Shown here in pieces: positions 35,501 through 49,031 of a stretch of DNA of 64,000 nt. The translations under genes were made by a program, and so were the position numbers. Under the pieces are notes generated by a model. The model worked only from the letters and a program-made list of their open reading frames with translations. It searched no databases and was not told the DNA's origin. The DNA lies in NCBI GenBank assembly GCA_963281155.1, contig CAUJLY010000001.1, forward strand, positions 2,728,001 to 2,792,000. Direction: 5' to 3'. Origin of the DNA: Rhabditophanes sp. KR3021 (lineage: Eukaryota > Nematoda > Chromadorea > Rhabditida > Alloionematidae). The stretch's first letter is position 1, and every line of letters starts with the position of its first letter.

Positions 35501-35569
35501 TTTAATTTTGTCACTTGCCTTAGTCATTCTTAAGAAAAATATGTTTTTTCATTTGGGATCATTTGAAAG
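32561..35569. other. AT-rich intergenic region
   Basis: About 3 kb with only short ORFs, for example 33311-33090 on the minus strand and 33461-33652 and 34996-35232 on the plus strand. None resembles a known family or has exon-like neighbours, so no gene is called. Confidence 0.4.
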
Positions 35570-36490
35570 ATGCCCAGTGACGCAGCCGTAGATTATTATG
35601 TAAATAACTACATATATTGTCTGGAAGAACTTTTACAGATAAATGTTACTATTGGTTGTAGCCAAGGTATGTTATTTAATATGCTATTGTTATTCATTTG
35701 TTATACTATCACAGTAGAAGGATTTCAAGGTTACAAAAGATGTTTAAGTTTTTGTAATAAACGACTTTATTTACAGTATATTTCATTATATTAATCAAAT
35801 TGTGGATGAATAATCAAACTCGGTTTATTTGGAATTTGTCGTGGTCCAATACAATATTTCGGTCAAGAAGTTGCATTAGTATTAATAGTAATTCACTTGA
35901 CATGTATCCTGCATACAATGATCAGGAACTTAATTGTATTTATTTATCGGTATTTTTAAAATCGTTACTAACATCAAATGTAAATTTTTGGTCTAATTAT
36001 CCCATAATATAATTTGCAGATCACGTTATTTTATTAAATTAGAGTTTTAATTATTATGGATATAAGTGGACTTCCACTTTTTGGATATTAAATTATTGTT
36101 ATATAGAAGAAGACCAAAGAATAATAGTCCATATTGAACAAGCAATGCTACCTAAATTTTTCACTGATCCAAACAATACAAACCTCGGATTTTACATTTT
36201 TTTAAGTCCATATCCCGTACTTACATATATATAAATGGTTAACGATTTCAATTACACACATATTTACAGGAATCGGAATAATTTTTATAAAATACAACAG
36301 AAATCAAAGAAAGATAGTGAAATTTCATCAAAAAAAATAAAAAACAATTAACCATAACAATGGCTATGTGTGTTCTTATTCCACTGATTTTGATTGAAAT
36401 ACTAGAATTGTATGTGATGCTAAATATAATATTTAATGTAAATACAGACAAGCATGGGTTTGGCTCTATTACTTTCTTGCTTCCTATTTG
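35570..36490 (+). pseudogene. Chemoreceptor pseudogene (Sri/Srh-like)
   Basis: Fragments in changing frames follow receptor order. First comes a helix-1-like 'GMLFNMLLLFICYT' followed by 'GYKRCL'. Next, around 35822-35960, 'GLFGICRGPIQYFGQEVALV' leads into a helix that ends 'NLIVFIYRYF' (loop-helix 3 with the Y-R-Y motif). Then come an extracellular 'EEDQRIIVHIEQAMLPKFF' near 36110 and 'KKQLTITMAMCVLIPLILI' near 36340-36400 (helix 6 region). Stops and shifts separate every piece. The pattern is that of Sri/Srh receptors, though assignment by eye is not secure. Confidence 0.5.
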
Positions 36491-38279
36491 ATTATTAGTT
36501 ATAAAGCGAGTATTTACACTTTTTATATTAATACTTGTTTTCTGAAAATTTGTTCAATTTTCATTTACCAAAGATCCAAGAGTTATAAAAAGTGGTTCAA
36601 TAGTGAACAGATAATTGTTTTACTTAAATTGATAAGAAGCATTAAATAAATTATAAAATCCATTTAAATATTAATATTTAAACTATTTTCGATCTTCTAA
36701 TAATAAATGCTTTAATCATCAGATCATATTTATTGATACATTAATAGTTTAACTAATAAGGATTTAATTATCACACTGTTTTTAACTACAAATGATGATG
36801 ATATTTGTTTACTTAAATATTGTGTTACATTCGAACATGCTCGTTGGGATGTTCTATGTACAACAACATTACATATTCATTATCATATCATTTTCTCATT
36901 TACATTATTTGATTTTTTCAAATAACTTTTCTTTTATAGATGAAATTAGAACTCAATTACTCTTGAGATGTCTCTATCTATTATCGAGAAATTAACTCAA
37001 GTGTTCGTTGTGATTATTTTGAAGATGACAAGGAAGAAGAATCTTGCTTAAACTGCAGCTTAGGTTTAACATCATATTATATGCTCCCTTTTTCATCATT
37101 TTGCTTAATGCAATTCCAAAAATTAGATGTAACCATATTAATTCTTATTACTCATAAATTGTATTCTCTAAATACTTGTGACTTAGCTAAAAGTAACACA
37201 TATTCACAAGCAACTAACACTACGGATTGAATGAATAAAATCATCCCAACATAATCCTTCAAAATCAACCAATATTACATGTCTCAAGGCTCAACACACC
37301 AAACTTAACTGACGTAGAAATGGTTGAATTAGCCGTAGAGACCTGCATTATTGGATCTTATCTTTGGATATCAGTATCCTTTTTAAGACACTCTCATTTA
37401 AAGATACAGAAGAAATAACCTTTTGCATGACTTTGTTATTAAGAGTTATGCTTGCAATTTTAAGTATGTCTGCTCTTTTTGTATTATTTGATGAAATTGA
37501 TAACAATTATGATTTTTCTTTTATTTCAAGTTTTTTGTAATTTTCATCAAAAATATTATCACACTTTTACTTTTTTAATTTACAATTTTGAAGATAAATT
37601 GTCATTATATAAAATAAATTGGTTATATACAATTGCAATGCAAAAATGTATTTGTAGCGCAAAAGTATATTTGTACTGTGAATAATGTTAACCACATCAT
37701 TAATAGAAAAATGATTACTAGTAATAACCGAACAAAACATCAACTTTGAAAGCCAGATGATAAATTAACAATCATAAAACAACAATCAAATTTTAAAACA
37801 TATATTTCACTTGTCTTTTTTCATTTGTTTTCTTTTAACATCTAAAATCGTATTCGTGAAACTAAATGATGATTGCATAGATGGAATTCATGAAATACGT
37901 AAAATTACCCAATATCAGTGGTATTTATACTATTCCTATCTATTTGCCGTTATAATTTTATTTTTTAACGAATTTGCCTGTTACCTAACATGAGGGTTTA
38001 TATTGATTTTCATGCTCAAATTTACTTCACACACTGACGACATTCTCCAAATTATGTAATAACTCATGTTTCATATATCCTTCCTTAATACTATATTGTA
38101 TTGTCTAAATCTATTTGCTTTTAAGCATTATGATATGCACATAAAGTATATAACCTTTCAATAAATACAATTTATAACAAACAAAATATTAAATTATTCA
38201 TTATCAAGTTATTAATAACATGTACAAATCAAATAAACAATTAACTATGTACAATCCTGAGAATAAGGCTAAACTTTAT
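36491..38279. other. Intergenic region with weak coding-like relics
   Basis: Around 37400-37545 a stretch reads 'KDTEEITFCMTLLLRVMLAI' up to a stop, and 37290-37380 reads 'NLTDVEMVELAVETCIIGSY' in another frame. They look like remnants of a coding region that could not be identified. No gene is called. Confidence 0.35.
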
Positions 38280-41200
38280 TTATTGAATACTACATGAAGG
38301 TTGTTGCTGATGATCAGTTGCTTGACGAGTTGTGAAATGCAAGACATTTCCTGTTAAAGTTCCGAGGAATCTTTCAGCTTTGGACAAGTCTTCTTGATGT
38401 TTTCTGAGCAAATGTTCGAATTGGGTTTTGGTGAAGGTTGCACTTGTTTCGTTGTAGTCCTCATCTGATTCGGATGAGTCACTGAAACGAGAAGCAAGTA
38501 GATGAAATTCTGGATCTTTGCCCTCAACAAAGTTTGTTGATACTTCAGCGATTGATTTTGACAGCATTCGTAGTTTTTTGCCTACTTCATTGGAATCACG
38601 GATCATTCTTTGAATACGAGGTGGTAATGTCTGAATCGGATCTACTCCAGCAGATGACGTACTAGTCTGTGAATTTGTCATATTAATTTGTCTGTCACCA
38701 ACAGTCGGAGATGACAAGTGTTCCTGAGAATGAGATCCGCCAAAACCAGAGCTATTGCTAGATGAGTATCTTGACGACAACTTATCCGTAGACGAACACA
38801 ATGACCCAATTTTATTCCCCTTAACGGATTTCCTTTTGCTATTACATTCTAATGGTCCAACACAATCTTCATTATTTTCATCTCCATTTTCTTCATTTGA
38901 GTTAGATCTAAGTAAAAGCAATGCCTTCAGCTGTCCAATATAAGCTTCCTTCTTCTTCAACTGTTTGGATAACTCGGCGTTCTCATTTCCAACCTTAGTC
39001 TTATCCATATTTAATTGATTCAAATGTTCAAGTGAAACCTTTGTCCCCTTTAGTTTGTCCTTGAGATTATTAATTTCATTTTCCTGTAAAAGATAACATG
39101 ATACCAATAAATAAACAAACATACATATTCTTGTTCAGTACGACGGCAAGCAGACAATGCCCTTTCTTTTTCGTGCTCAATGTGGTCGGTTGAGTCTTTG
39201 TAGAGGCGATACTCATCATCCAGTTTGTTAAATCTGTCATTCATTTGTCTCAACTTGTTACGGATGCCTTCAGCTTCATGGTGATTTTTATCTATTTCCT
39301 CCGAAAATTGAGCTTGTTGTTTTTCGACTTTGGACTGGACCTTTCGAAGTTTTTGTTTTAGATAATCAGCTTCGCTTTTTTTGTCCATTAATAATGAAAG
39401 CAATGTTTGTTGAGTTTCATCAGTTGCCTTTTGAGGGGTAGTAATAGGTGTGGAAGAAAATAATGGAATCCCATTAATTTGATTATTTTGAGCAGAAGTA
39501 TTCATCTGCAATTGAATATCTCTTAAGGTCTCTTCGAGTTGATTTATTCTATGATCACTAACAGCAGATGGTAAAGAACCTCTTGGCGGTTCATCAATAT
39601 ACACTTCTTGAGATGTCTTTCTACTGCTATTATAAAATGCCTTACTGCCATTTACGAGGTGCTGGTGCCTTGATGGCGGTGTTCCATCAGAAGGAGGAAA
39701 TTGTGTTGACAGAGAGGTCCGTAAATGTGGTGGAGGCAAAGGAGCGGATGCCTTGTGATGATTGCCCATGTCGTTGTAAATTTGATTTTCTAAATTTTTA
39801 TTGGTGTTTGGGGAGGGTGTAGTTGATAAATTAGAAACACATCTAAAAATGAATGGCATTAATTTGATTGAAGTTAAAAGAGTAATTTTTAAATGAAAAC
39901 AGGATATATAGACAATATTAGACGATATAAAAGCTCAAGGGATGATACGACGTCTTATTAATACGAAAATGAGTGTACAATTGATACAGTCCATGTTTGA
40001 TTGTGCCATCAAATATGTCAAATATTCAAATAAATGATTCGGACCATAACATGTTATTACTTTGACTCAACCACACGCAAACAATTTAATAATGGTTTTT
40101 ATACTTATAAAAAAGTGAATATAAATATGTAAGGGTCATGGTATAAGATGGTCTAATCAACCACAACAACTATGGCATTAACCACAACAGCAGGGGGTAA
40201 TAACTAAACAATAAGAAGTTTTAGTTACCAACTAGGAAATGCTTAATATGTGGTTGCAAGATCACAAACTAACATGTGTCTTTTTTGTTGTACATCCAAT
40301 TACTGCCACCAAATCCTTTATGAGTGGTTTAGGGAGGACATGGATCAATTATTAGCATTAAATTAACATACCCAGATGAAGATTGAGAGGAGGAATGATT
40401 TTTGTTGTCCAAGAAAGTTGTGGGCTGAATGTATCCTCTTGGAGGTTTATAGGTAGTAGTATTTTGTGCCTGATTGATGTAACCTGGTAACTGAACGTAA
40501 CTTTGACTTCTTGGAGGTTGATGCAAGTTTAGGAGAGTAGGACGCAGTGCTTGATGATGGATAGATGATCTTTGTGTCACGTATTGCGGACGATCTTCTT
40601 CCCTTTCATAGGCGTCTTGTCTAGCAAACGCTGAAATAGAACAAAAAATTAATATAATGATAAACATTTCAGCACAAAATATTGTAAAAGCCTTGAGTAG
40701 TGTTAGAAAAATAAAATTGATACACAAATAAAATAAGGCATTGTTTGAAAGACAATTGCAAGATGTTTACATAGATTAAAAGCTTTAACACAAAGAGGAC
40801 CATGAATAAGTAATTTTGTCATTCTTGAATATTGGTTAAGCTCAAAAATAAATTGGTCAATGTAAGATATCTATCTAATTCAATAAATATCATTATTATC
40901 ACTCTATTTTTTAAAATACTTGCCGTCAATAGAGATAACAAAATATTATACTAGTAATTTAAAACTTTATATACCCAATAAAAATGAATATTATATGGTG
41001 GAATATTATTTATTTGTGGATGGCAGATGGGATGCTGCTGGCTAATATACTATTTCCCTAAATTGGTAAATGCCGAATTAAGAAGACGATGGCGTTTGGT
41101 CTCCTTTGTAAATTAAAGTTAGTTGACAGCCGCCGCCAATTTTATACAATTCGATAATCTTTTATTTTTGTAAAAGCCTTAAAGAGGTTCTATTATAATC

Positions 41201-44200
41201 AAAATAAGCAATATTAAAGTAAGGGAGATGAGTGATTGGTGAGAATGTTATTGATGAATGCGAGAAATATTTACTATTTTCTGTAAATAATTAGTCTGTC
41301 TCAAGGCACTGCAAACTATCGCATTAAATCATTCTTTTTGATTAGATGTAAATCAACATAAAATATGGAATAAAATATGTGGTGTGCCAATAAAAAAGCG
41401 TTCATATAGGTTTTTAGTTGAATCGGATATAAATGTAATCAAGGCGCCATAAGTGAATTTGATTCATTATTGGGTCAATAAAAAACGGCAAAATATATTC
41501 TTTATGGGTCTTATTATATATTTTGTTCCTTACTTATTCATATGGGAAGGAAAAGACGAGGGTATAAAAATATATTTTATACATTTTTGATAAAAACATA
41601 CCATCGCTTGTTGAGGCACTTTGTCTTAAATAGTGAGCGCTTTTATTTGGACGTAGTCTGAGAGCCGGAGAATGCAACATAGGTTGAACAAAACCTTCTG
41701 TGATTGTGGAGGCGTCATCATCTTCTCTGTATAATGCACCTACACTTGTATCAACGCTACTTGGAGATTCAGTATTCTTGTTGTTAACATACATTGAACT
41801 TCTTCGCTCGGGGGCGATTCTTTTGGGTGTTGTGGTGTCTATCATGTACGGTTGAGTAATGTATGGACGGTAATCACTTTGGGAATCCATATTTAGACGT
41901 GATCCTCCCTTTGGAATGATCAGTGATTGAGTCATTGAGGATGGGTTTGGATTAAAATTAACTGAACATGAAGCATAAGCTACTGCTTGCTCTTGATCAT
42001 TTCTTCGGCGAGTATGTGATTCGGGAAGAGGAGTGTAATTGAAACTATTAGACTACAAATAAAAATAATTAGGATTAGACAAATGAACAAAAGTTATAAT
42101 ATAAAAGTTAATAAAATCACAGTATTAAAGTAGAAAACAATAATTATACTAAAGCTGAGTATATTCATAAAACTAAAGTTGAGTACAATAGTAAAGTATG
42201 GTCGGCTCTTTAAAGCCAGGCTAAAAAAGTGATTAATTGATGCGCTAAGGGAGCAATACATTAAACCTGCAACACATTAATAGTTAACAGGTGTAAAAGT
42301 TTAAACAAAAAGAGATGTTGCAAATGATTGGCACACACTTCAACATCAAAGGGATATATCTTAATGTTGGTTGTCTCCTGATAATGAACGTGTATGTGCG
42401 CAATAAGTTGCAAAAGAATGAAATATGATATATTGAAAGGGTAAAAAGTGTAGTTGTAATGTTAGCAAAAACTTACTTCAACATATGACAGGTCCGACCT
42501 AGTTGGAGTGTCTGAGGAGGTAAAGTTCGACTTGCTTAAACTTCTCATCCTTATTTGTTGCTGCTTCATTGACGCATGTCTTAAATCAGAAGTGCTTTTT
42601 GATTCTGAATTTTCAGTTTTTTTCAAACGAACTAAAATACAACAAGTTTAATTATGTGGAAACGGAATAGTTTAATTTTATTAATGGTCAACTGATTGCT
42701 ACAAATTCTAATCATCTATACACTTTTATATATGAAACTTGAATAGACCCCGTTACATTATAGAGGCCCAAATGTGAGCTACTAGTCAAGAGAAAACAGC
42801 TTTGTTATAAAGTTGTTGTTGAACAAGATTGGACCCAATTTAGTAATATGATACAAAAATAATACAGTCTTAACCTATTCTAGCAAATATATGTTTTACA
42901 TGGAATATATTCAAATACATTTTCTTTTGTAATTAGCTTACCAAGTAAATTTGAGCAAGGCATCTAATTAGGATGTTTATAATTATATCAAAAATGACTT
43001 CTTTTTGACAAAATATGTGTGATTTAGTCAAATGGATCTTTCTATACAAATATTAATGAAAGTTATTAATAATTTTATCAAAAGTCATTATCAATGAACA
43101 TCAAAATTATCTTTAAAGAGGGAATCAACGATTAAATTACTCAAAGCTAAAGTTTGCCAAAGTCCTTGAGAGATGCTATTAAATTCAAATAAATAGGTCA
43201 AGAAAGGTGTTAAAATAAGAAAGTGATACGAAATAAAGATAAGAAAAAGATTATTTACACCCAACAACTGTATAGAGGCTTACCTTCCGGCGTTTTATTA
43301 CGTCTTAATATTTTTGGAAAGAATCCCATCTTTTGGCGGGTAAAAAGAGATTAGTTTTTAGATTAATGCCCGTTATCGTAGAGGTACTTGAGACACAATA
43401 GTGATGTATATATTATGCCTATTCAATACTTGCTGTATTGAACGATTATCTTGTAAACGTCAGTCTTTTTTGACTCGATCTCTAAAAGAGTAAAGCATAA
43501 ATTTATACTACATATTTGGAACCAAATAACATTATGAATACACACTGAACAAAACTGAACAGAGACAAAATATTTGTAAATAAACTGATCAGAGGTAAAA
43601 TATCTAAATGAAATGTTTTTGTTGCCATCAAATGGCCTTTTAACCAAAATAGTAGTTAGAGTAAATAAAGAAACAACCATGGCTAAAATAGCAAACGCAC
43701 ACTACATACTATTTATAAGTACTTGACAATTAGTTTGGCCATACAGAGAGGCAAGATCATTTTGAACAAAAGATGTTTTGGAGGCCATTGCATCAAACAA
43801 AACATTAAATAGACTTGTTAAGGTAGTATAAATAAGAGATCAACTGTTATCTATACACTGACAAATCCGTCGTCTTTCTGACAAGGGCAAAATTAATGAT
43901 ACACGAGACATTGATGTATGGCAGGAAATTACAATTTTTGAAAGCTACTCACATTATCCCCTAATAGTAATGACATTTTTGAATAGACGAATCAAAAAGT
44001 GTCTAAACGTACAGATGTTCATATACCACATAAAAAGAAGTCCTTAAAAATCGGGCAGCTTTCCCCAAAAATATCGTACTAGTCAAAGTCATCTCCTCTA
44101 ATTATAATACGCATAATACATATGTAAAAATAACATCCTTTATGCAATGTCAAAATCGCATATTCATTGCACACTTTTATGACATAAAGATCATAGCGAC

Positions 44201-46015
44201 ATTAAGAATAAATAAAATCACCTAACATTTGAAACTATAAAAGACGCAAATCCGCAAAATAGACATAAAAAATATGTAACATTATAGTAAAACATGATCA
44301 AAATAATTGTTCCTATTTTATTAATGCAGAAGATATAGATATTTGATTGAGGAAAGAAAAAACATTGGATGTAATAAATCTTGCCATAAATTAAAAAAGT
44401 AAATGCAAATTGTTTTGATTAAAGAAGTAATTGTCGGAAGTTAAGAGAAGTATATCATTACGTTTGAATGTTTTGTTAACGGTATAAATTAAAGAGCATG
44501 CGTCTAAATGAATATTATTAACGGCTAAATGAACTTTTGCCCAATTATTTTGCTAAAATATGTATTTGTTGAACTAAATTATTTTTGATGGCGTAACTAA
44601 AGAAAAGTGTCTATTGAAATATTATTTTTGCACCCTTTAATGATAGATTTAGATTTAATGGCGAAGGACATTGGGAACCAACTAAGATATATTAGAGGCA
44701 GTTTTTTAGCCGGCATATGGCTGCAAACAAAGGATAATAAATTTATCCTTAATTTGTGTTTAATCTCAAGAACATATAAAATCTAATTAAAGAGTTTCTT
44801 TTTGATAATAACAAAATGACCTCTTCTTCTAAAAGTGATCTATGTTTGCTTAGTAATTAACAATAGTAATCGGATGGATTAAGGGAAAACAAAGAATTAG
44901 GATAAAAATTACCTTCTGGTGAGGTTGTTTGCAATAGTGAGTATGCAGAAATAGACTTTCTTTTATCCATTAAGGGTGGAATATTTGCATCATCAAATGG
45001 TATGTAAGTGTTATATACTTTTTTTAACATAGGACCATTATTAGGTGATTTTGACTCTTTTAATTTAAAGTCATCAATTAATAGGGGCTTCAATCTGTAC
45101 TTCACAGTTTCACTTCTTTTGATGACACGACCCGATCCAGTAGATATCATTGGAGGACTAGATGTATTAAATGATTTGTTTAATCTTCTTCCAACCGCAG
45201 GAGTTTGCTTGGCGAAAGGAGAACGAAATAGTGAAGTAATCTTGGACAAGGTAGATCTTTGCTTGTTTGATGAAACAGAAGATGACTCTAGCCTTAAGGT
45301 TGCCGTTTTTTCGCTGTCTTTTGGCAATGGAGTTACCTTGACGTCACACTTATGATAGTCGTTACCCTCATTACCTGAGAAGCCATTAATCACACTCATT
45401 GCTAATAGTTAGGTAGAAAAAATGTAGTAATAAGTTACAGATTATCGCAAGTAGATAGGTAAAAGGGTTGGGGCGCAATCAGTTCTCAAAAATAATCCTC
45501 TTGGGATGGCAGTTTTTATAATTTTTGTACCACAAACTAACCTGATGTCAAACTAGTATTACTCTTTTTATCATAAGGGGCCGGGTGTTGGTACTTTGGT
45601 TTAGGTGAGGTGATTTGAACCAGCGGGTTGTTTTCAAAGGCTACCGGAGTAATAGAATTCTCATGTTCCTGTTGATCTTGCCTATACATTACTTCACAAG
45701 TTGGTTGTATATGATTATCTTCGAGTCGGCATTGGATATTGTACCTGTCGAGTGAGACGGAATCGGCATTTGATAACTCACTTGGGGGTCTATTATTGTT
45801 AGTGCCCTTTGGCTCGTTACAAACTGAAATTAGATCATCATATAAATTTGTACTTCACTATATAATTAATTACAAACTGGCCGCGATATTTCATGGTAAT
45901 GGATATTGGCAACATTACGAACTGATTTATATCTTGCAGGCTTTGGACTTGTTCTGTTTGATCCGTTCAAATTTGATGTTGAAGACCAGAATTTTTTTAA
46001 CTTATCAAACATCAT
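38280..46015 (-). CDS. Large Ser/Pro-rich coiled-coil scaffold protein (AJM-1-like candidate), long isoform
   Basis: Eight exons are inferred: 46015-45874, 45823-45542, 45401-44913, 42631-42477, 42046-41602, 40630-40372, 39842-39125 and 39083-38280. All have matching phases and GT-AG sites and give about 1097 residues. The N-terminal two thirds is low-complexity, Ser/Thr/Pro/Asn-rich with basic patches, for example 'FWSSTSNLNGSNRTSPKPAR' and 'PPRGYIQPTTFL'. A long coiled coil follows ('YLKQKLRKVQSKVEKQQAQF' through 'LSKQLKKKEAYIGQLKALLL'), then a Ser-rich linker and an acidic tail 'FSDSSESDEDY'. There are no enzymatic motifs, signal peptide or membrane segment. The architecture fits a cytoskeletal or junctional scaffold. 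The nematode apical-junction protein AJM-1, with many isoforms and a coiled coil, is a candidate by architecture only. Large introns (2.3 and about 1 kb) contrast with the short introns elsewhere. Confidence 0.7.
43284..43329 (-). other. Alternative first exon (short isoform) of the scaffold gene
   Basis: A 46 nt stretch starts with ATG at 43329 (MGFFPKILRRNKTPE), ends in phase 1 at a good donor 'gtaagcc' and splices in frame to the exon at 42631. The upstream exon 45401-44913 also ends '...SPE' plus G in phase 1. The two are therefore interchangeable 5' contexts for the same downstream exons. The short product would have about 808 residues with a basic, possibly membrane-apposed N-terminus. 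This implies a second promoter inside the 2.3 kb intron. Confidence 0.6.
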
Positions 46016-48246
46016 AATTATCCAGCAAACCTAAAATTAGTACTTTCTCATAAATCAAAAGGACGTTTTAAAAAGGAGTCGCAATTAATGTTCGCATATT
46101 TAAAACAATTAAAAATAGATTACTATACAACACTTACTACTTATTAGAGGCGCTTATTTTAAAAAATAAAAAATGTATTGTTAAGTACCTATTAAAGAGA
46201 AGGATGAAATTGAGTATTATAATATCGAAGCTTTAGTCTAGAAAATATACTTTTTTGTTTAATACGGTTAATAGTGAATAACAGAAAATTGAAAGTTAAT
46301 ATAAGAAAGTTTTGAGGGATAATTATTAACTTTAATCTGCTTCGATTGTTGTGCTAAAAAACAAAAGTCTTTGTGTACCTATGTGTGTTATAAAAAGGTG
46401 TGATCGATTAGGACAATCAAAAGCCAAGCACAGGTTGATTATTGTAATAAAGAAAGGGCTGCTTAACAAAAATATTGTTTTTTGTATTAAGAAGCAACAA
46501 TTTAAACGAATAAAGGTATAAGAAGATTAATTGACCTTGCTGATATGTAAAAAAGATACTATCAATGGAATTTTTTATTAGAACTGAGTGGTCAAACCTA
46601 ATTTTGTTATCTCCAATCTGAAACTATTGTTTTGGATAATCCACAAATACCTTTGAATAATAAAGTTGGCGCGATCAACATAAAAACACATTCCATTGTT
46701 AAATATTTAAAAAGGAGTTACAAAGTATAGCCGACAATTGTTTAAAAAATTTAAAAAAGATTTTTAGATGAGGGAGAGGACGATTAGAAGGGCAATATAA
46801 AACTGATCCTGACATAAATAATAACAAGTTGTCAGGGCATTCATTTATTTGTAAAAATTTATTATTAATTCTGGTCTTTGGGAGACAAGTGTTCGCCATT
46901 AATAAGTAAAGCTAACAATAAGAACATTCTCCGAAGTGATGTTTGTATTTATTAAGAGATTTTGATGAAGTAGCCAACAACAGATAAATACAACTTCTTT
47001 ACGATAATTTAAGTAATTAAATAGTTTGCTTTGTATTTATTAAAACTGTTGAAATGATTTGTTGAAGTAGAAACACTAAATGGCATAATAAATTAATTAA
47101 TGGAAAGATTTATGTAATAAATAAAAGTTATAAATAAGAAGAGGTGATATGAGCTGCGTTGACTGAAAATAAGGTATTATTAAGGTGGATTCACACATAT
47201 TGTTACCACGATCAAGTAAATAAAGTTGATTTGAGAAATATTCCTCCTTTTCGAACAATTATTATTCATAACAAGAGGTCAAATCATTTGTCATAAAAAT
47301 AATAATTTACATAGTCTTTCAAATAAAAAGAAAATTCGGGTAAATATGATCTTGATAACCTTGGAAAAACATATAATTATGTGGTTGGAATATTTAGTAG
47401 TAACTTATTAACCGCTACTAACAACTACAATAATAAAATGATTACTTATTTTTAATTCTGTTGGTTTAATATTTGTTTTACAGGACCTCACAAAAGTCAT
47501 GCTGCCACAACAAATAATACTATTAAAGAATGGGTGTATGAATTTAGACAAATGTTAGTGATCTGGCCTAAAAAGAATTATCAAAGGGAAATTCACTAAA
47601 TGCTATTTTATTCAACAAAGAAGGGCTTAATATCACATTAACGCCTTGTCTAATGTGAGGCAGCATGAAGGTGATTTAATTTGAAATGTTTTTAAGGTAC
47701 GTTTATTACCTATTTAAATATACACGTCTTAATCTTTGTTTTAGATCATGAAACAAAGGCAGTTTATGTATACATAAATGTAAGTGTAGTGCAACTTAGC
47801 TATGTTTGGTTATTTGAAAAGTTCTTTATATCGACATCATCCACACATTAAATTCATTTTAGTTCCCCAAAAGTTGTCAAGGAAATTATGATACATATAT
47901 TCTAAAGTTGGAAATAAGATAGGTTTTTGGTAAATATTATGAAATCAAATTGTAGCATGTATATTTTGTATTCGTATTTATTGTTATAAATGTCATTACA
48001 AAAGTTTACATTGGGTAATGTTTATAAATTTGTTATTAAAAATAAATCGTAATTTTTTGAGTGGCATTTATGAAATATTACAAAAATTTATCTAATATAA
48101 AATGTTTCGACATTATTGTCCATTATTAAATTGAATGTTTCGAAGATACATATTGGAATAATTATACTTGATATAATTACGTTTGCTACAATTGCAGCTT
48201 GATATTTATTATAATTTACCTAAAGAAACGAACGAATAAAAATTCC
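46016..48246. other. AT-rich intergenic region
   Basis: About 2.2 kb 5' of the scaffold gene; likely regulatory. No ORF with family resemblance. The 66-codon ORF at 46899-46699 is not supported. Confidence 0.5.
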
Positions 48247-48787
48247 ATGGCGTATATTAATTTTGTAATTTCTAATAGATGTTTTTTCCTTCTTACAACA
48301 TCTTTAACTGGAGTAATCATAAGAATCAGAGTATGTTTTCCATCTTTTGCTGCAAGTTTCTAATTAACTAACAGTTGTTTGTACAGGAATTATTTCAAAA
48401 TGTGGAAGTTACGATTTATGTAATATTGCTATGGTAAGCTGAGATAATAAACGAGAATAAATATATTCATTTAAACGACTTATTAATTATATCTTTATTG
48501 AGTATTATTGATAATGTTGCCAAATGTATGATGGCATTGTTTATAATTCTTAATATCATAATCTATATACAAAAATACAAACAAATAAGATTCTACTATA
48601 TTTTAGTCTTTGGATCAATGATTGTATTTCTTGTAATGCCACTTTTTTATTTCGAATCATCATTAGGTATAACTTGGCAATAGGATACCGTGAATTTGTT
48701 GACATGACTGCTAAGTTATTATTTGGCTACATCGTTCTTGGAATTGCAGCAAATAATTTCTTTTTCTATATATACTATAAAAAATAG
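48247..48787 (+). CDS. Small four-helix membrane protein, apparent one-base frameshift
   Basis: Exons 48247-48330, 48387-48433 and 48503-48787 join with matching phases. The protein (about 133 residues if read through) has four hydrophobic helices: 'FFLLTTSLTGVII', 'VAKCMMALFIILNIIIY', 'YYILVFGSMIVFLVMPLFYF' and 'LLFGYIVLGIAANNFFFYIY'. Its ends are short and polar, with 'YYKK' (a possible ER-retrieval KKxx-like end) at the C-terminus. In exon 3 the frame runs to a TAG at 48681. The sensible continuation 'LAIGYREFVDMTAK' lies one frame over, which requires one missing base near 48665-48672; no intron of usable size is present. Unknown nematode family. Confidence 0.5.
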
Positions 48788-49031
48788 AATTAAAAAATAA
48801 TTGCACATTTATATAAATCAAGAACTTTTCAATAAGTGTCTATTTATTTAAAAACTTGTAAGATACATTGTTTCAAACTGCATCGAATAAACATTTAATT
48901 TCAAATTGTCGTGAAACATGCATAAAATACTGTAAATTAAAATTGATAAAATATTTTTTTAAAAAACAAAATGAAGTTTATCCGATATTTAAACAAAAAG
49001 AATATCACATATTGTAAAACTATATTGGTTA

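Noticed and set aside
40329..45355. Plus-strand ORFs inside the scaffold gene (for example 45008-45355)
   Set aside because: They are antisense shadows of spliced minus-strand exons whose phases match.
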